Program-made: the position numbers and the translations under genes
NCBI GenBank assembly: GCA_910588205.1
Contig: CAJUQK010000008.1
Location: 13,631-77,630, forward strand
Direction of reading: 5' to 3'
Source of the DNA: an uncultured Eggerthellaceae bacterium
GTDB lineage: Bacteria; Actinomycetota; Coriobacteriia; Coriobacteriales; Eggerthellaceae
DNA: 64,000 nt
Part shown: piece by piece, positions 45,946-54,088 of the stretch
Layout: each line of letters starts with the position of its first letter
Numbering within the stretch: the stretch's first letter is position 1
Notes under the pieces: generated by a model
The model's input: only the letters and a program-made list of their open reading frames with translations
Told to the model about the DNA's origin: nothing
The model's database searches: none

Positions 45946-48198
45946 TCAGAGGCTCAGGTCGAACGACCGCCTTCCGAAGCGTTCTCGCTTCAACTCGAGC
46001 AGATAGCCGATCATAGATGCATCCTGCATCTGTTGCACTGCCTCTATGACCGCATCTATGTTCGTTGCGTCCAGTATCTCAAGGTCTGCCAACCGCCGCA
46101 AGGAGGCTCGATCATCTCTGCGTGCCATCTCAAGGCAGGACCCCTCTAGCCCTGTTGCCAAGACCCGACGAGCCACGTTCTGCCTCGCATCATCCATATA
46201 GACGGGGTCCTCAAGCCTCTCGATCAGACGGACCGCCTGCTCGTAGCCGTCCAAGCCACTCTCACTCAACGCATCGAAGCTAGAACCATTGATGATGGCG
46301 TTGTCATAGTGCTGAAATAGCGCTTCCACGTTGACGAAGGTGGGCACCGTGAGTGCCAGCATCATCTGTTGCTCGCTTCGGTCTGTATGAGGTGGCCAGA
46401 GGTCGAACTGCCTGCGCCCATCATAGGGTTCACTGAGGTCCACATGGATGTGATCCAAGGGAGCATCCACCGCCAATCCGCGAACGCCTACCGTGGAGAT
46501 TCGGTCGGAGAGGAACAGCTCCTTGATAGAGGTGGACCCGTTGAACGCGTAGGCGGCAACCTCATCTACCTCCGCCGGGATGCGCACCACTTCATCCGGT
46601 CCCACATAGACCACCACACGCTCTGTCCCGTTTTGCTTGCGTTCTATCAGCATGCCGCTTTCCATCCGGAAGCACAGAGACCCCTCTCCCACACGAACGG
46701 CCTGCAAGGCGGGGGGCTCCTTGCCATGATGCGCACCGTGGGTGATGAGCGCTCGGTCTCCTAGCTCCTCAAGACCCGCAGGGAGCGATACCTCTCGCAG
46801 AGCGGTATCCAAGAAAGCCTCGCGTCCGATGCTCACCACGCTATCAGGGATATTCACCTGATGAAATGCCTGACATGCACGGAAAGCACCTTCTCCGATC
46901 AGCTGCAAACCCTCGGGCAGCTGCACAGAGGTCAAACAAGAGGCATTCTGGAACGCCTCTGCATCTATCGAGATGGTCCCTGGCTGCACGGCATAGTGCT
47001 CCGCTCGGTCATCCAACAAGCGCACTAGATGCAGACCATCTGCCTCGCTCCGATACAACCCCCCTTCGCCATCAAAGGAAAGCGGCCCTCCCTCGGCTAT
47101 GGAAAAAGATCCCTTTTCTCCCGAGAAGGACAGCGGAGCGCCGTCAGCCAAATGTGCGCCCACCTCTTGGATGCTGGCAGGAAGGTCCAAACGCCCAAGA
47201 GGTGTATCTGCGAAGGCATAGGAGCCGATGAGCTCAAGCTTTGCACCAAGGACCACTGTCTTGAGCTGATGACAGGTGAAGAAGGCCTTCTCAAGGATAG
47301 CCCGCAGGTGTGGAGGCGCCGTAAAGGATCCAAGAGAGGTATGGGCGAAGGCGAATGCTCCCACCACTTCCAAAGAATCCGGGAGGCTCACCTGCTGAAG
47401 ACGACTGAATGCACTGAACGCCTTCTTACCAAGACCCTTGCACCCTTCAGCTACAACATAGGACTCCACCGGCACGGCCAAAGCAGCCATCAGCGTCCCA
47501 TCCTTGCTGTACAGGGCCAGTCCATCGGTCTTCATGAAGGGGTTCCCTTCTGCCACCCGGATGGACTCAAGCTTGCTGTTTGTGAAGGTTCCCGGCTGTA
47601 TATCCCGCGTCCCCTCCCCTATGACCAGCTCCTCCAGGGCGGTGTGATCGAAGATGCGCGGGGTGATCACCTCTAAACTTCCTGGAAGCTTCAGGTAGGA
47701 GAGCTTCTTGCAATAGCGGAACCAATCAGGAATGTACTCTGAAACCAATGAAGGCAATGAGACCCTTTTAAGATTCACGTTGCCTCGGAAGGCGCAAGGC
47801 CCGATTACCACCACCGTATCGGGGACGGTGATCTCCTCCACGCTGGAAAGATAGGCACATCCATCGGCTTCTATCTCTACTACGGTATGCCCTTCAATCT
47901 GCTCAGGCACCGACAGAAAAGCGACGTTGGTCTTGCACCCCTTGATGCGAACATCAACGCCGTCTAATAAGGCATATTCCCAAAGAGTCCCTTGCCCATC
48001 AACCCACTCATAGGGTTCTGATTCACGAGCAGCCGCCGCATGTGCCGCCTTCAAGGCAGCCTGTTGGCATGCTTTGATGCGAGCTTCAGCCTCTACTGCT
48101 TTATCCCAGATAGCTGTCATGTCTCCCATGACCGTAGGAGAGAAGCCCCCAAAGCAGACATCCAATGCACTTATGTCTACGCCCAGGCTTACGCCCAA
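45946..48198 (-). CDS. BspA-type leucine-rich-repeat protein, cytoplasmic
   Basis: Up to 750 residues. No signal peptide, despite LRR_5/BspA-like repeats (for example SSVEEITVPDTVVVIGPCAF, LQQVSLPDSLEVVGAFAFAH, FHQVNIPDSVVSIGREAFLD) from about 95 to 590. A helical C-terminal region (about 600-750) lacks repeats. BspA repeats are usually on the cell surface; here the product appears cytosolic and is encoded just before the vWA and MoxR genes, suggesting a scaffold or substrate receptor. The start is uncertain: TTG 48198, or ATG at 48129 or 48120. Confidence 0.85.
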   Translation of the reverse strand: MGVSLGVDISALDVCFGGFSPTVMGDMTAIWDKAVEAEARIKACQQAALKAAHAAAARESEPYEWVDGQGTLWEYALLDGVDVRIKGCKTNVAFLSVPEQIEGHTVVEIEADGCAYLSSVEEITVPDTVVVIGPCAFRGNVNLKRVSLPSLVSEYIPDWFRYCKKLSYLKLPGSLEVITPRIFDHTALEELVIGEGTRDIQPGTFTNSKLESIRVAEGNPFMKTDGLALYSKDGTLMAALAVPVESYVVAEGCKGLGKKAFSAFSRLQQVSLPDSLEVVGAFAFAHTSLGSFTAPPHLRAILEKAFFTCHQLKTVVLGAKLELIGSYAFADTPLGRLDLPASIQEVGAHLADGAPLSFSGEKGSFSIAEGGPLSFDGEGGLYRSEADGLHLVRLLDDRAEHYAVQPGTISIDAEAFQNASCLTSVQLPEGLQLIGEGAFRACQAFHQVNIPDSVVSIGREAFLDTALREVSLPAGLEELGDRALITHGAHHGKEPPALQAVRVGEGSLCFRMESGMLIERKQNGTERVVVYVGPDEVVRIPAEVDEVAAYAFNGSTSIKELFLSDRISTVGVRGLAVDAPLDHIHVDLSEPYDGRRQFDLWPPHTDRSEQQMMLALTVPTFVNVEALFQHYDNAIINGSSFDALSESGLDGYEQAVRLIERLEDPVYMDDARQNVARRVLATGLEGSCLEMARRDDRASLRRLADLEILDATNIDAVIEAVQQMQDASMIGYLLELKRERFGRRSFDLSL

Positions 48199-48215
48199 TT
48201 CAGCTCGCCTGTCTT

Positions 48216-48231
48216 ATCTCTATCTAGAGAT
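48216..48231. promoter_or_regulatory. Palindrome upstream of the LRR gene
   Basis: ATCTCTA-TC-TAGAGAT, 7-bp arms, lies at the stop of the 115-residue gene and 18 bases before the LRR start. It is a possible operator or processing site; no U-tract. Confidence 0.3.
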
Positions 48232-48578
48232 TACGAGATCGGCCCATTCGCTTCCCACGGAGCACCCGCCGGGTTGAGAGCGCGACGGGGTGCGATCTCA
48301 TCCGCATACATGATGCAGTAGCGCAAACCCTTCAGCGTAACGTAGAGCGAGGCGATCTCATGGGCACCACCCTGATTGAATACCTCGTAGGTGAGCAGCT
48401 CGCGGTCGATCATAGGCTGGAAGACAGGGCTGTCGATGACCTTCTCCAGGAGCATGTTAGATGCCTGGCGGCCGAGCTCATCTTGCTTGAGCGAGATATT
48501 GTACAGAACAAGCTCCTGCTCTTCGGTTAGACGACCCAGCTCTTCGATCTCGGCGATGATCTCTTCATTCGTGGCCAT
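48231..48578 (-). CDS. Small helical protein of unknown function
   Basis: 115 residues from ATG 48578 (AAGGAGGACC upstream). Predicted helical: NEEIIAEIEELGRLTEEQEL, then KQDELGRQASNMLLEKVIDS, and a C-terminal RYCIMYADEIAPRRALNPAG. No domain recognised. A strong terminator (48708-48732) separates it from the molybdoenzyme genes, while only 32 bases separate it from the LRR gene, so it may lead the LRR-vWA-MoxR operon; alternatively it belongs functionally to the Mo locus. Confidence 0.78.
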   Translation of the reverse strand: MATNEEIIAEIEELGRLTEEQELVLYNISLKQDELGRQASNMLLEKVIDSPVFQPMIDRELLTYEVFNQGGAHEIASLYVTLKGLRYCIMYADEIAPRRALNPAGAPWEANGPIS

Positions 48579-48707
48579 AGAGGTCCTCCTTGAACATAAT
48601 GGATTTGAGGTCGTGTAGGGCAAGCTTCAGCCTGCTTCGTCTATTGCGCACAATGATACAAGCAGATTGAAGCCTACACTACCATGCTTGTGGCATGTAA
48701 AGAAAAA

Positions 48708-48732
48708 GGGGTCGCCCGGATTGGGCGACCCC
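48708..48732 (-). terminator. Strong intrinsic terminator of the Mo-enzyme operon
   Basis: GGGGTCGCCC (48708-48717) pairs with GGGCGACCCC (48723-48732); on the minus strand the stem is followed by TTTTTCTTT. Confidence 0.92.
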
Positions 48733-48747
48733 CTGTGAGCGAAAGAG

Positions 48748-49023
48748 CTAAACGCCCTTGTAACCCTTAGAAGGATCGCTGTCGCCAACACCGATGCCGG
48801 TGTCGCCAGCTTCGTTACCGGTACGCTTAGTGGAGGTGTAGCCACCCCAGCCGCGTGCCTTGAACTCATCCTTCACCCAGAAGATCTGGGCCTTCATGAG
48901 GTCAGGCTGGGCAACGCCGAACTCAGCCATAGCCTCATCCTTGGACTTGCCAGCCTTAACGAGCTCGTTCAGCTTCTCAGCTGCCTCATTGGCAGGCATT
49001 GCCATGAACTCTTCTTTGGTCAT
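48748..49023 (-). CDS. Small helical protein (HTH-like) linked to the Mo-enzyme
   Basis: 91 residues from ATG 49023 (GAGGAGG upstream). The N-terminal half (EEFMAMPANEAAEKLNELVK, AGKSKDEAMAEFGVAQPDLM) looks like a short helix-turn-helix: a glycine-containing turn between helices, then KDEFKARGWGGYT. The C-terminal 30 residues are Gly/Asp/Ser-rich and probably disordered. It is the last gene of the Mo operon. A regulator, chaperone or third subunit are all possible. Confidence 0.8.
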   Translation of the reverse strand: MTKEEFMAMPANEAAEKLNELVKAGKSKDEAMAEFGVAQPDLMKAQIFWVKDEFKARGWGGYTSTKRTGNEAGDTGIGVGDSDPSKGYKGV

Positions 49024-49110
49024 CTTGACCTCCTCGGTCTTCCTCAGGTTCCTTCGGCCTGAATTATATTTCAAACCAGGCCGAAGATACCAAACGATGT
49101 CTAAAGAAAC

Positions 49111-49530
49111 TTACAGCTGGAAGAGGACCATCGGACGATCGAACTTCTTCATCTTCTCGGTCATCTCATCCAGGGTGCCATAGTAAAGAGTACCGGACTC
49201 TTCAACCTGGCAAGCGAGCGGACGCTGGCCGGCCTTGTCACCCTCAGGACCATAATGCTTAGAGAAGATCTCAGTCGGGCAAGGAATGTAGAACCACTCC
49301 CAGTTCTCGCCGCAGGTCTCGTCGCCGCCCTTGAAGAAGGGGCCGACCTCGACCTCTTTGATCCCCCACTGGTCGATCGGAAGCTCGAACTCTTCCTTGC
49401 AAGCGATCTCGGCAGCATGGTTGCCGGAGAAGTACCTGTAGTCGCAAAGAAGGGCATAACGGGTACCGTCGTAGCGCGGATCCTTGATCGCATCTTCGAA
49501 TTGCTTTTCAATCTCAGGAGTATTAGCCAT
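49111..49530 (-). CDS. Degenerate ferredoxin-type partner subunit that has lost its Fe-S cysteines
   Basis: 139 residues. The overall pattern is that of the iron-sulphur subunit of DMSO-reductase-family enzymes: RYALLCDYRYFSGNHAAEIA, then CKEEFELPIDQWGIKEVEVG, FYIPCPTEIFSKHYG, RPLACQVEESGTLYYGTLDE and KKFDRPMVLFQL. In cluster I the expected cysteines are F34, N37 and A40, with only C44 kept; the CxxC of the next cluster is F89 and H92, and the last cluster CxxxC is also gone. With so few cysteines it cannot carry the usual [4Fe-4S] clusters. It begins 20 bases after the catalytic gene and is translated with it. It likely persists as a structural subunit. Confidence 0.85.
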   Translation of the reverse strand: MANTPEIEKQFEDAIKDPRYDGTRYALLCDYRYFSGNHAAEIACKEEFELPIDQWGIKEVEVGPFFKGGDETCGENWEWFYIPCPTEIFSKHYGPEGDKAGQRPLACQVEESGTLYYGTLDEMTEKMKKFDRPMVLFQL

Positions 49531-49550
49531 CTAATTCACTTCCTTTCGAA

Positions 49551-51872
49551 TTAATCAGCATCGAGGCTGCGGACGCGACGGGCGTTGCACATAACACCCT
49601 TGTAAGGAGCGCCGAATCCGAGCTTACCGATGTTCATGTGAGGAACGAGGCTGTTGAAGTTGGACTTCCACACGCCGAACAGGTTGGGCTCTTCGCCGTC
49701 CTGCTCAGGGAACCACCAACCATGAGCGCAGTTCAGGATGCCTTCCTTCATGACCGGCGTGATCTCAGCCTTGAAGCGAGCCTCGCCGAACATGTTGTAC
49801 ACCTCAACCCAGTCACCCTCAGTGATGCCATACTCCTCAGCAGTCTTCGGATTGATCTGGACCCAGGGCCACGGATCGATCTGACGCAGAGACGGCACAT
49901 GACGGTGCTCAGAGTGGAAGGAGCTGTAGCGACGAGAGCCAGAGGTGGTGATCAGCGGATACTTCTCCTTCTCCTCAGCCGTACGCAGGTCAGAGTACGG
50001 AGAGTAGTTCGGCTCCTCGTAGTAGGGCAGCGGATCCTCGCCCCAGGATTCGTAGAGGATGGAGTATGCCTCGATCTGACCGGTGATGGTGTTGAAGCCA
50101 GGCTGGCCGTCGAAGCGGAGGAGGCCCTTGTCATACTTCTCATACTCGAAGCCATGGGCACCAGGCTGATAGATACCGAGCTCCTGGAAGCTGTTCCAGT
50201 CGTAGCCCAGCTCCTTCAGCTGGTCAGAGTAGAAGTCCTGGGTGGCCTGTTCCAGCAGATCCCAATCCAGCTTGTGCTCATCAGCGGGCTTATACCAGGG
50301 GTACCACTCCGGGTTCAAGCGCTGGCCGAAGACCAAGCAGATCTGAACGTCAGACATGCACTCGCCAACCGTGAGAGCCTTGTTCATGGGGCCCATGAAC
50401 ACGGTGTTGCGGCCGTAGTGGGTCAGGCAGATGCCAGTGTGCTCTGCCCAGGTGCACATCGGGAGGAAGTAGTCGCCCACAGCCATGGCCGTCGGGGTCA
50501 TGGTGAGGTCCTGGATGACAACGAACTCGAGCTTCTGAAGAGCTTTGTGCCAACGCTTCGGCTGAGCGGAGCAGGTGGGAGTCAGGAAGTTGGAGCTGTT
50601 GAACCAACCCATCTTCAGAGCGTAGGGCTCGTCGGTTTCCATGGTGTTCAGGGTCTCGTCAGGCTGAGTGGTAGCCATGCCCGTGGACAGGCCCGGCCAA
50701 GCAGCAGCGCCGATACGAAGAGCCCACACCTCGTCGGACATAGCGCCGCGCTGGTTCATGCGCCACTTGCCGAGGAGAGCAGACGGAGGACCAAGGGTCA
50801 GTCCACCAGGACGATCGATGGAGCCGGAAAGACCAGCCAGGATGATCATAGCCTGGGACAGCTGAACGCCGTTCTTGTTCTGGTCGAAGGCCAGACCCCA
50901 TGCCCAGCCGATCGGGCGCTCGGTGCCGATGATGTGAGCAGCACGCTTGATGGCCTCGACCGGGACCGTGGTGATCTCGGAGACCTTCTCCACCGGATAC
51001 TCGGCAGCACGAGCCTTGACCTCGTCCAGGCCGTAGATCCATTTCTCAGCGAACTCGTGATCGTACTCATCGTTCTGGAACATGAGATTCATGATGCCCA
51101 GAGCCATGGCGGTGTCGGTCTGAGGACGGACCTGCAGCAGCAGGTTGCCGCGGTGAGCACCAACCCAGGTGACGCGGGGGTCGATGTCGATGATATGGGT
51201 ACCCAAACGCATCATGTCCACCAGGCAGTGGCCGAAGAAGCCGTCGCCGTTGGAGGGCAGAGGCTCCTTGCCCCAGAGCACGACCCACTTGGAGAGGGTG
51301 TACTGCGGGTCAAGGTAGGAGCCGGGCAGGTGACCTGCATAGTCAAGCTCGGGGTAGCCAGCGCCAAGCACGTAGTCGGCGATGGAGCAACGAGGACCAT
51401 AGCAAGACCAGCCAGACTGGGTGTAGCAGCAGTTAGGGGACTGCAGCACAGAGAAGGTCAGAGCGTAGTAGAAGATGCAAGCCTCACGGCCGGTGCCGCC
51501 GAAGCAGACGATGGATTCCGGGCCGTAGGTGTTCTGGAAGTAGCGCACCTTCTCGCAGATGGTGTCGATAGCCTCGTCCCAAGTGGTCTGAACCCACTTG
51601 TCCTTACCACGATCCTCGATAGCACGCTTCATCGGGTGGATGATGCGGCTCGGCGCATACGTGTACTCACGCAGCGCGAGGTTCATGGCGTTCACGCGGC
51701 CGGTGGTGATGGGGTTGTCGTCGTCACCCTCGATGCGGATGAGCTCGCCATCCTTGGTGATGACCTTGACGCCATACCCTACCGGGTGAGATCCCGGAGG
51801 AGACCACGTGTTGGAGCGTGTAGCGACGGTGCCGTCTTCGCGCTCGACTCGCCACTCTTTGCTGTAAGCCAT
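49551..51872 (-). CDS. Molybdopterin oxidoreductase-family catalytic subunit lacking the FS0 iron-sulphur cluster and a Tat signal
   Basis: 773 residues from ATG 51872 (AGAAGGA). Mopterin fold throughout (WDEAIDTICEKVRYFQNTYG, HIIDIDPRVTWVGAHRGNLL, AWGLAFDQNKNGVQLSQAMI; C-terminal WVQINPKTAEEYGITEGDWV and WKSNFNSLVPHMNIG). The N-terminal cluster segment reads WSPPGSHPVGYGV and TTGRVNAMNLAL: relatives have Cys where this protein has S24, S28, Y33 and N61 (and N64). No Tat signal, so it is cytoplasmic. A Cys in SGWSCYGPRC (about 157) may ligate Mo or W. The family includes non-redox enzymes such as pyrogallol transhydroxylase and acetylene hydratase; substrate unknown. Confidence 0.9.
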   Translation of the reverse strand: MAYSKEWRVEREDGTVATRSNTWSPPGSHPVGYGVKVITKDGELIRIEGDDDNPITTGRVNAMNLALREYTYAPSRIIHPMKRAIEDRGKDKWVQTTWDEAIDTICEKVRYFQNTYGPESIVCFGGTGREACIFYYALTFSVLQSPNCCYTQSGWSCYGPRCSIADYVLGAGYPELDYAGHLPGSYLDPQYTLSKWVVLWGKEPLPSNGDGFFGHCLVDMMRLGTHIIDIDPRVTWVGAHRGNLLLQVRPQTDTAMALGIMNLMFQNDEYDHEFAEKWIYGLDEVKARAAEYPVEKVSEITTVPVEAIKRAAHIIGTERPIGWAWGLAFDQNKNGVQLSQAMIILAGLSGSIDRPGGLTLGPPSALLGKWRMNQRGAMSDEVWALRIGAAAWPGLSTGMATTQPDETLNTMETDEPYALKMGWFNSSNFLTPTCSAQPKRWHKALQKLEFVVIQDLTMTPTAMAVGDYFLPMCTWAEHTGICLTHYGRNTVFMGPMNKALTVGECMSDVQICLVFGQRLNPEWYPWYKPADEHKLDWDLLEQATQDFYSDQLKELGYDWNSFQELGIYQPGAHGFEYEKYDKGLLRFDGQPGFNTITGQIEAYSILYESWGEDPLPYYEEPNYSPYSDLRTAEEKEKYPLITTSGSRRYSSFHSEHRHVPSLRQIDPWPWVQINPKTAEEYGITEGDWVEVYNMFGEARFKAEITPVMKEGILNCAHGWWFPEQDGEEPNLFGVWKSNFNSLVPHMNIGKLGFGAPYKGVMCNARRVRSLDAD

Positions 51873-52145
51873 ACTTTTCCTTCTTTCTCGCGTTTCCATA
51901 CTTTATGGAACCTTCCCGCATGCGCGAACATGCGGTCTTACAAGCCTGCCGACACTACATATATATGCAATGTGCGACAACCTTCCGAGCTATCCCTAGC
52001 TAACCCAGAAAGCTGCTTGGAAGCCGATCAGAAACAGCCTTGGCTGTGACTGGTTACGAAATATAAACAGGAGGGTAAAAATCAGGTCGTATCATCAGTT
52101 TGTAATTAGCTTTCAACCCCTCATACTCGCGGGTTGATTTTTATC
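51873..52145. promoter_or_regulatory. Divergent control region between the Mo operon and luxR
   Basis: Contains a 7-bp hairpin CCGCATG/CATGCGG (51916-51935) in the Mo leader, a TATATATGTAGTGT stretch near 51955-51970 that may hold the Mo-operon -10, and no clear site for luxR, which also lacks a Shine-Dalgarno. Confidence 0.45.
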
Positions 52146-54035
52146 ATGACCATTTCTATAATGCCTGTTCAGACGCTCGCATCGCATCAATCTGAAAGGC
52201 ACCGCTTGTCAACTCCAGAACCGCGGATCACCGTGAGCATAAAACGGAGCTCCGATGGCTCCCGGGCCACGGGTGAGCTCAATTCGCTCTCCCTTGGATT
52301 CGGCATATTCCAAGTCTGGCTCTTCATGGCTGTATACAACGGGGCGAAGATGTTCTCTCCGTCCGAGTTGATCCCAGCCTTTCCTTTCCTCCCCCCGGAG
52401 ATGGCATCCCCTGTGCTCGTAGCCTTCTTACTGGTAGGGGGCATCGGACTGATCGCCATCGGCGCCACGAACCAACTGCTCCTTCGCTTCTATGTGAGCA
52501 AGCGAGCCCTCTTCGCAGCAACCCTCCTTTGCTGCCTGGGCACCGCACTGCTCTATGGGGGCTGTGTAGCCAATGTCGGTGCTTTGCTCGCCATGATCGC
52601 CGGCGCCATCATGGGCATCGGCTCGAGCCTCCTCTTCATCATCTGGGGAACCACGTTCGCCCGCTTCCAATTCGCCACCATCGTCCTCAATACCGCTATC
52701 TCCTATGTAGTGGGCATCTCCATCTCGGTCGTCTGCGCGAACTGGGTTCCCTCCCCCATCAGCGGGCTGATCACCATCCTACTGCCCTTGGCATCCATGC
52801 CTATCCTCATGAATATGATCCCTCGTCCCTATTACCAGCGCCACGAAGAACCCATCTTTCGACCACTCTCGGCTAACCGGGTGAATGAGGCATCCTTCCT
52901 TGCGCGCTTCGGCTTCCCTGTGCTGGTGGTGGGCATCACCTTGGGAGCCCTTCGCAGTGTTTGCATCGGCCAAGTGCTTCCTGAAGGGTCGCTCACCATC
53001 CAATTCGCTTTCGGGCTCTCCTGTATCACGTCTTTGGTCATCTATGTCATGGCCATCGCCATCACGAAGCGCGGGCTGTTCTGGGACACCCTCTTCCGTG
53101 TGGTCATGCCCATCACCATGGCAGGGATAGCCAGCATCGCGCTGCTCGTAGGGAACTGGGATATCCTTGCCTCGTTCTTCGTCTCCATGGGCTATGTCTG
53201 CCTTGAGATCATGCTCTGGGTCTTCTTCGCGGGAGTGGCCCAGCAATTCCGCATCTCCCCCATCTTCGTCTTCGGCATCGGACGCGGTCTCTTGGAATTC
53301 GGCAGCGTGGTCGGTTCGGTCATCGTGACCGAGGTGTTCCTGGTTGGCCTCTCCGAGACGGGTCTTGCCCAATCGGCGCTCATCCTGGCTGTATCGCTCT
53401 CTATTGGCTACGCTTTCCTCCCTCGCTACCGAGAGATAAAGGCCATGGTGTCTGACCCTCACGCACCCCAGACCAAGACAGAGGCACCGGTCCAGATGTG
53501 GGAGGGCGTCTCCCACGACGGCACGCCCATACCCGTAGGGGGTGCCATCGGCGCTTTCGGCGGGACCGCTGTGTTCGCTCCCATCGTCAACACCACGCCC
53601 TTGGCGTCTGATGTGAAGGAGAGCGCATCTCCCAATGATACCGAGGGGGCCGCCGCCCTTGACGAAGAGACCGATGAAGAGAAGGGGAGCTTTCGGCGCC
53701 GCTGCGATGAGCTATCAGAGCAGTATCTCCTTTCCACCCGGGAGAAGGAAGTGTTCCTCATCCTCGCGAAAGGGCATAATGCCACCTTCATCCAAGAGCA
53801 GCTCTGCGTTTCGAAGAGCACGGCGAAGACCCATATCAATCATATCTACAAGAAGATGGATATCCACACTCAGCAAGAGCTCCTGAAGATGGTCGAGGAC
53901 CGTCCCCGGCTCTCCAAGCGAAAGCAGAAGGCAGCAGCGAAGGAAGCGGCAGCCAAAGAGGCAGCTTCAGCCTCCAAAGATGCTGAAGGGTCGCGCAAGC
54001 GGGGCCTTCGCGCTGACATCTTCGGCACTCGATGA
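52146..54035 (+). CDS. Membrane-anchored LuxR-family regulator (12-helix N-domain)
   Basis: 629 residues. About twelve hydrophobic helices from residue 50 to 440 (no transporter signature), a disordered linker, then a C-terminal LuxR/NarL helix-turn-helix (LSTREKEVFLILAKGHNATF, IQEQLCVSKSTAKTHINHIY, KKMDIHTQQELLKMV) and a basic Lys/Ala tail. This architecture is abundant in Eggerthellaceae, where such genes stand beside enzymes for particular substrates. The divergent arrangement suggests it senses the substrate of the Mo-enzyme. Start chosen at ATG 52146. Confidence 0.9.
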   Translation: MTISIMPVQTLASHQSERHRLSTPEPRITVSIKRSSDGSRATGELNSLSLGFGIFQVWLFMAVYNGAKMFSPSELIPAFPFLPPEMASPVLVAFLLVGGIGLIAIGATNQLLLRFYVSKRALFAATLLCCLGTALLYGGCVANVGALLAMIAGAIMGIGSSLLFIIWGTTFARFQFATIVLNTAISYVVGISISVVCANWVPSPISGLITILLPLASMPILMNMIPRPYYQRHEEPIFRPLSANRVNEASFLARFGFPVLVVGITLGALRSVCIGQVLPEGSLTIQFAFGLSCITSLVIYVMAIAITKRGLFWDTLFRVVMPITMAGIASIALLVGNWDILASFFVSMGYVCLEIMLWVFFAGVAQQFRISPIFVFGIGRGLLEFGSVVGSVIVTEVFLVGLSETGLAQSALILAVSLSIGYAFLPRYREIKAMVSDPHAPQTKTEAPVQMWEGVSHDGTPIPVGGAIGAFGGTAVFAPIVNTTPLASDVKESASPNDTEGAAALDEETDEEKGSFRRRCDELSEQYLLSTREKEVFLILAKGHNATFIQEQLCVSKSTAKTHINHIYKKMDIHTQQELLKMVEDRPRLSKRKQKAAAKEAAAKEAASASKDAEGSRKRGLRADIFGTR

Positions 54036-54064
54036 AAACGGGCATCTGCTTTCGATGCCCGTTT
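54036..54064. terminator. Bidirectional terminator between luxR and serA
   Basis: AAACGGGCATC (54036-54046) pairs with GATGCCCGTTT (54054-54064) over 11 bp, with A/T runs on both sides, between convergent genes. Confidence 0.85.
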
Positions 54065-54088
54065 ACGGATCAGATCTGTCAGAAGCTG

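Noticed and set aside
49638..52049. 803-codon plus-strand frame opposite the Mo-enzyme
   Set aside because: It is antisense to a well-supported gene and has composition typical of a shadow frame.
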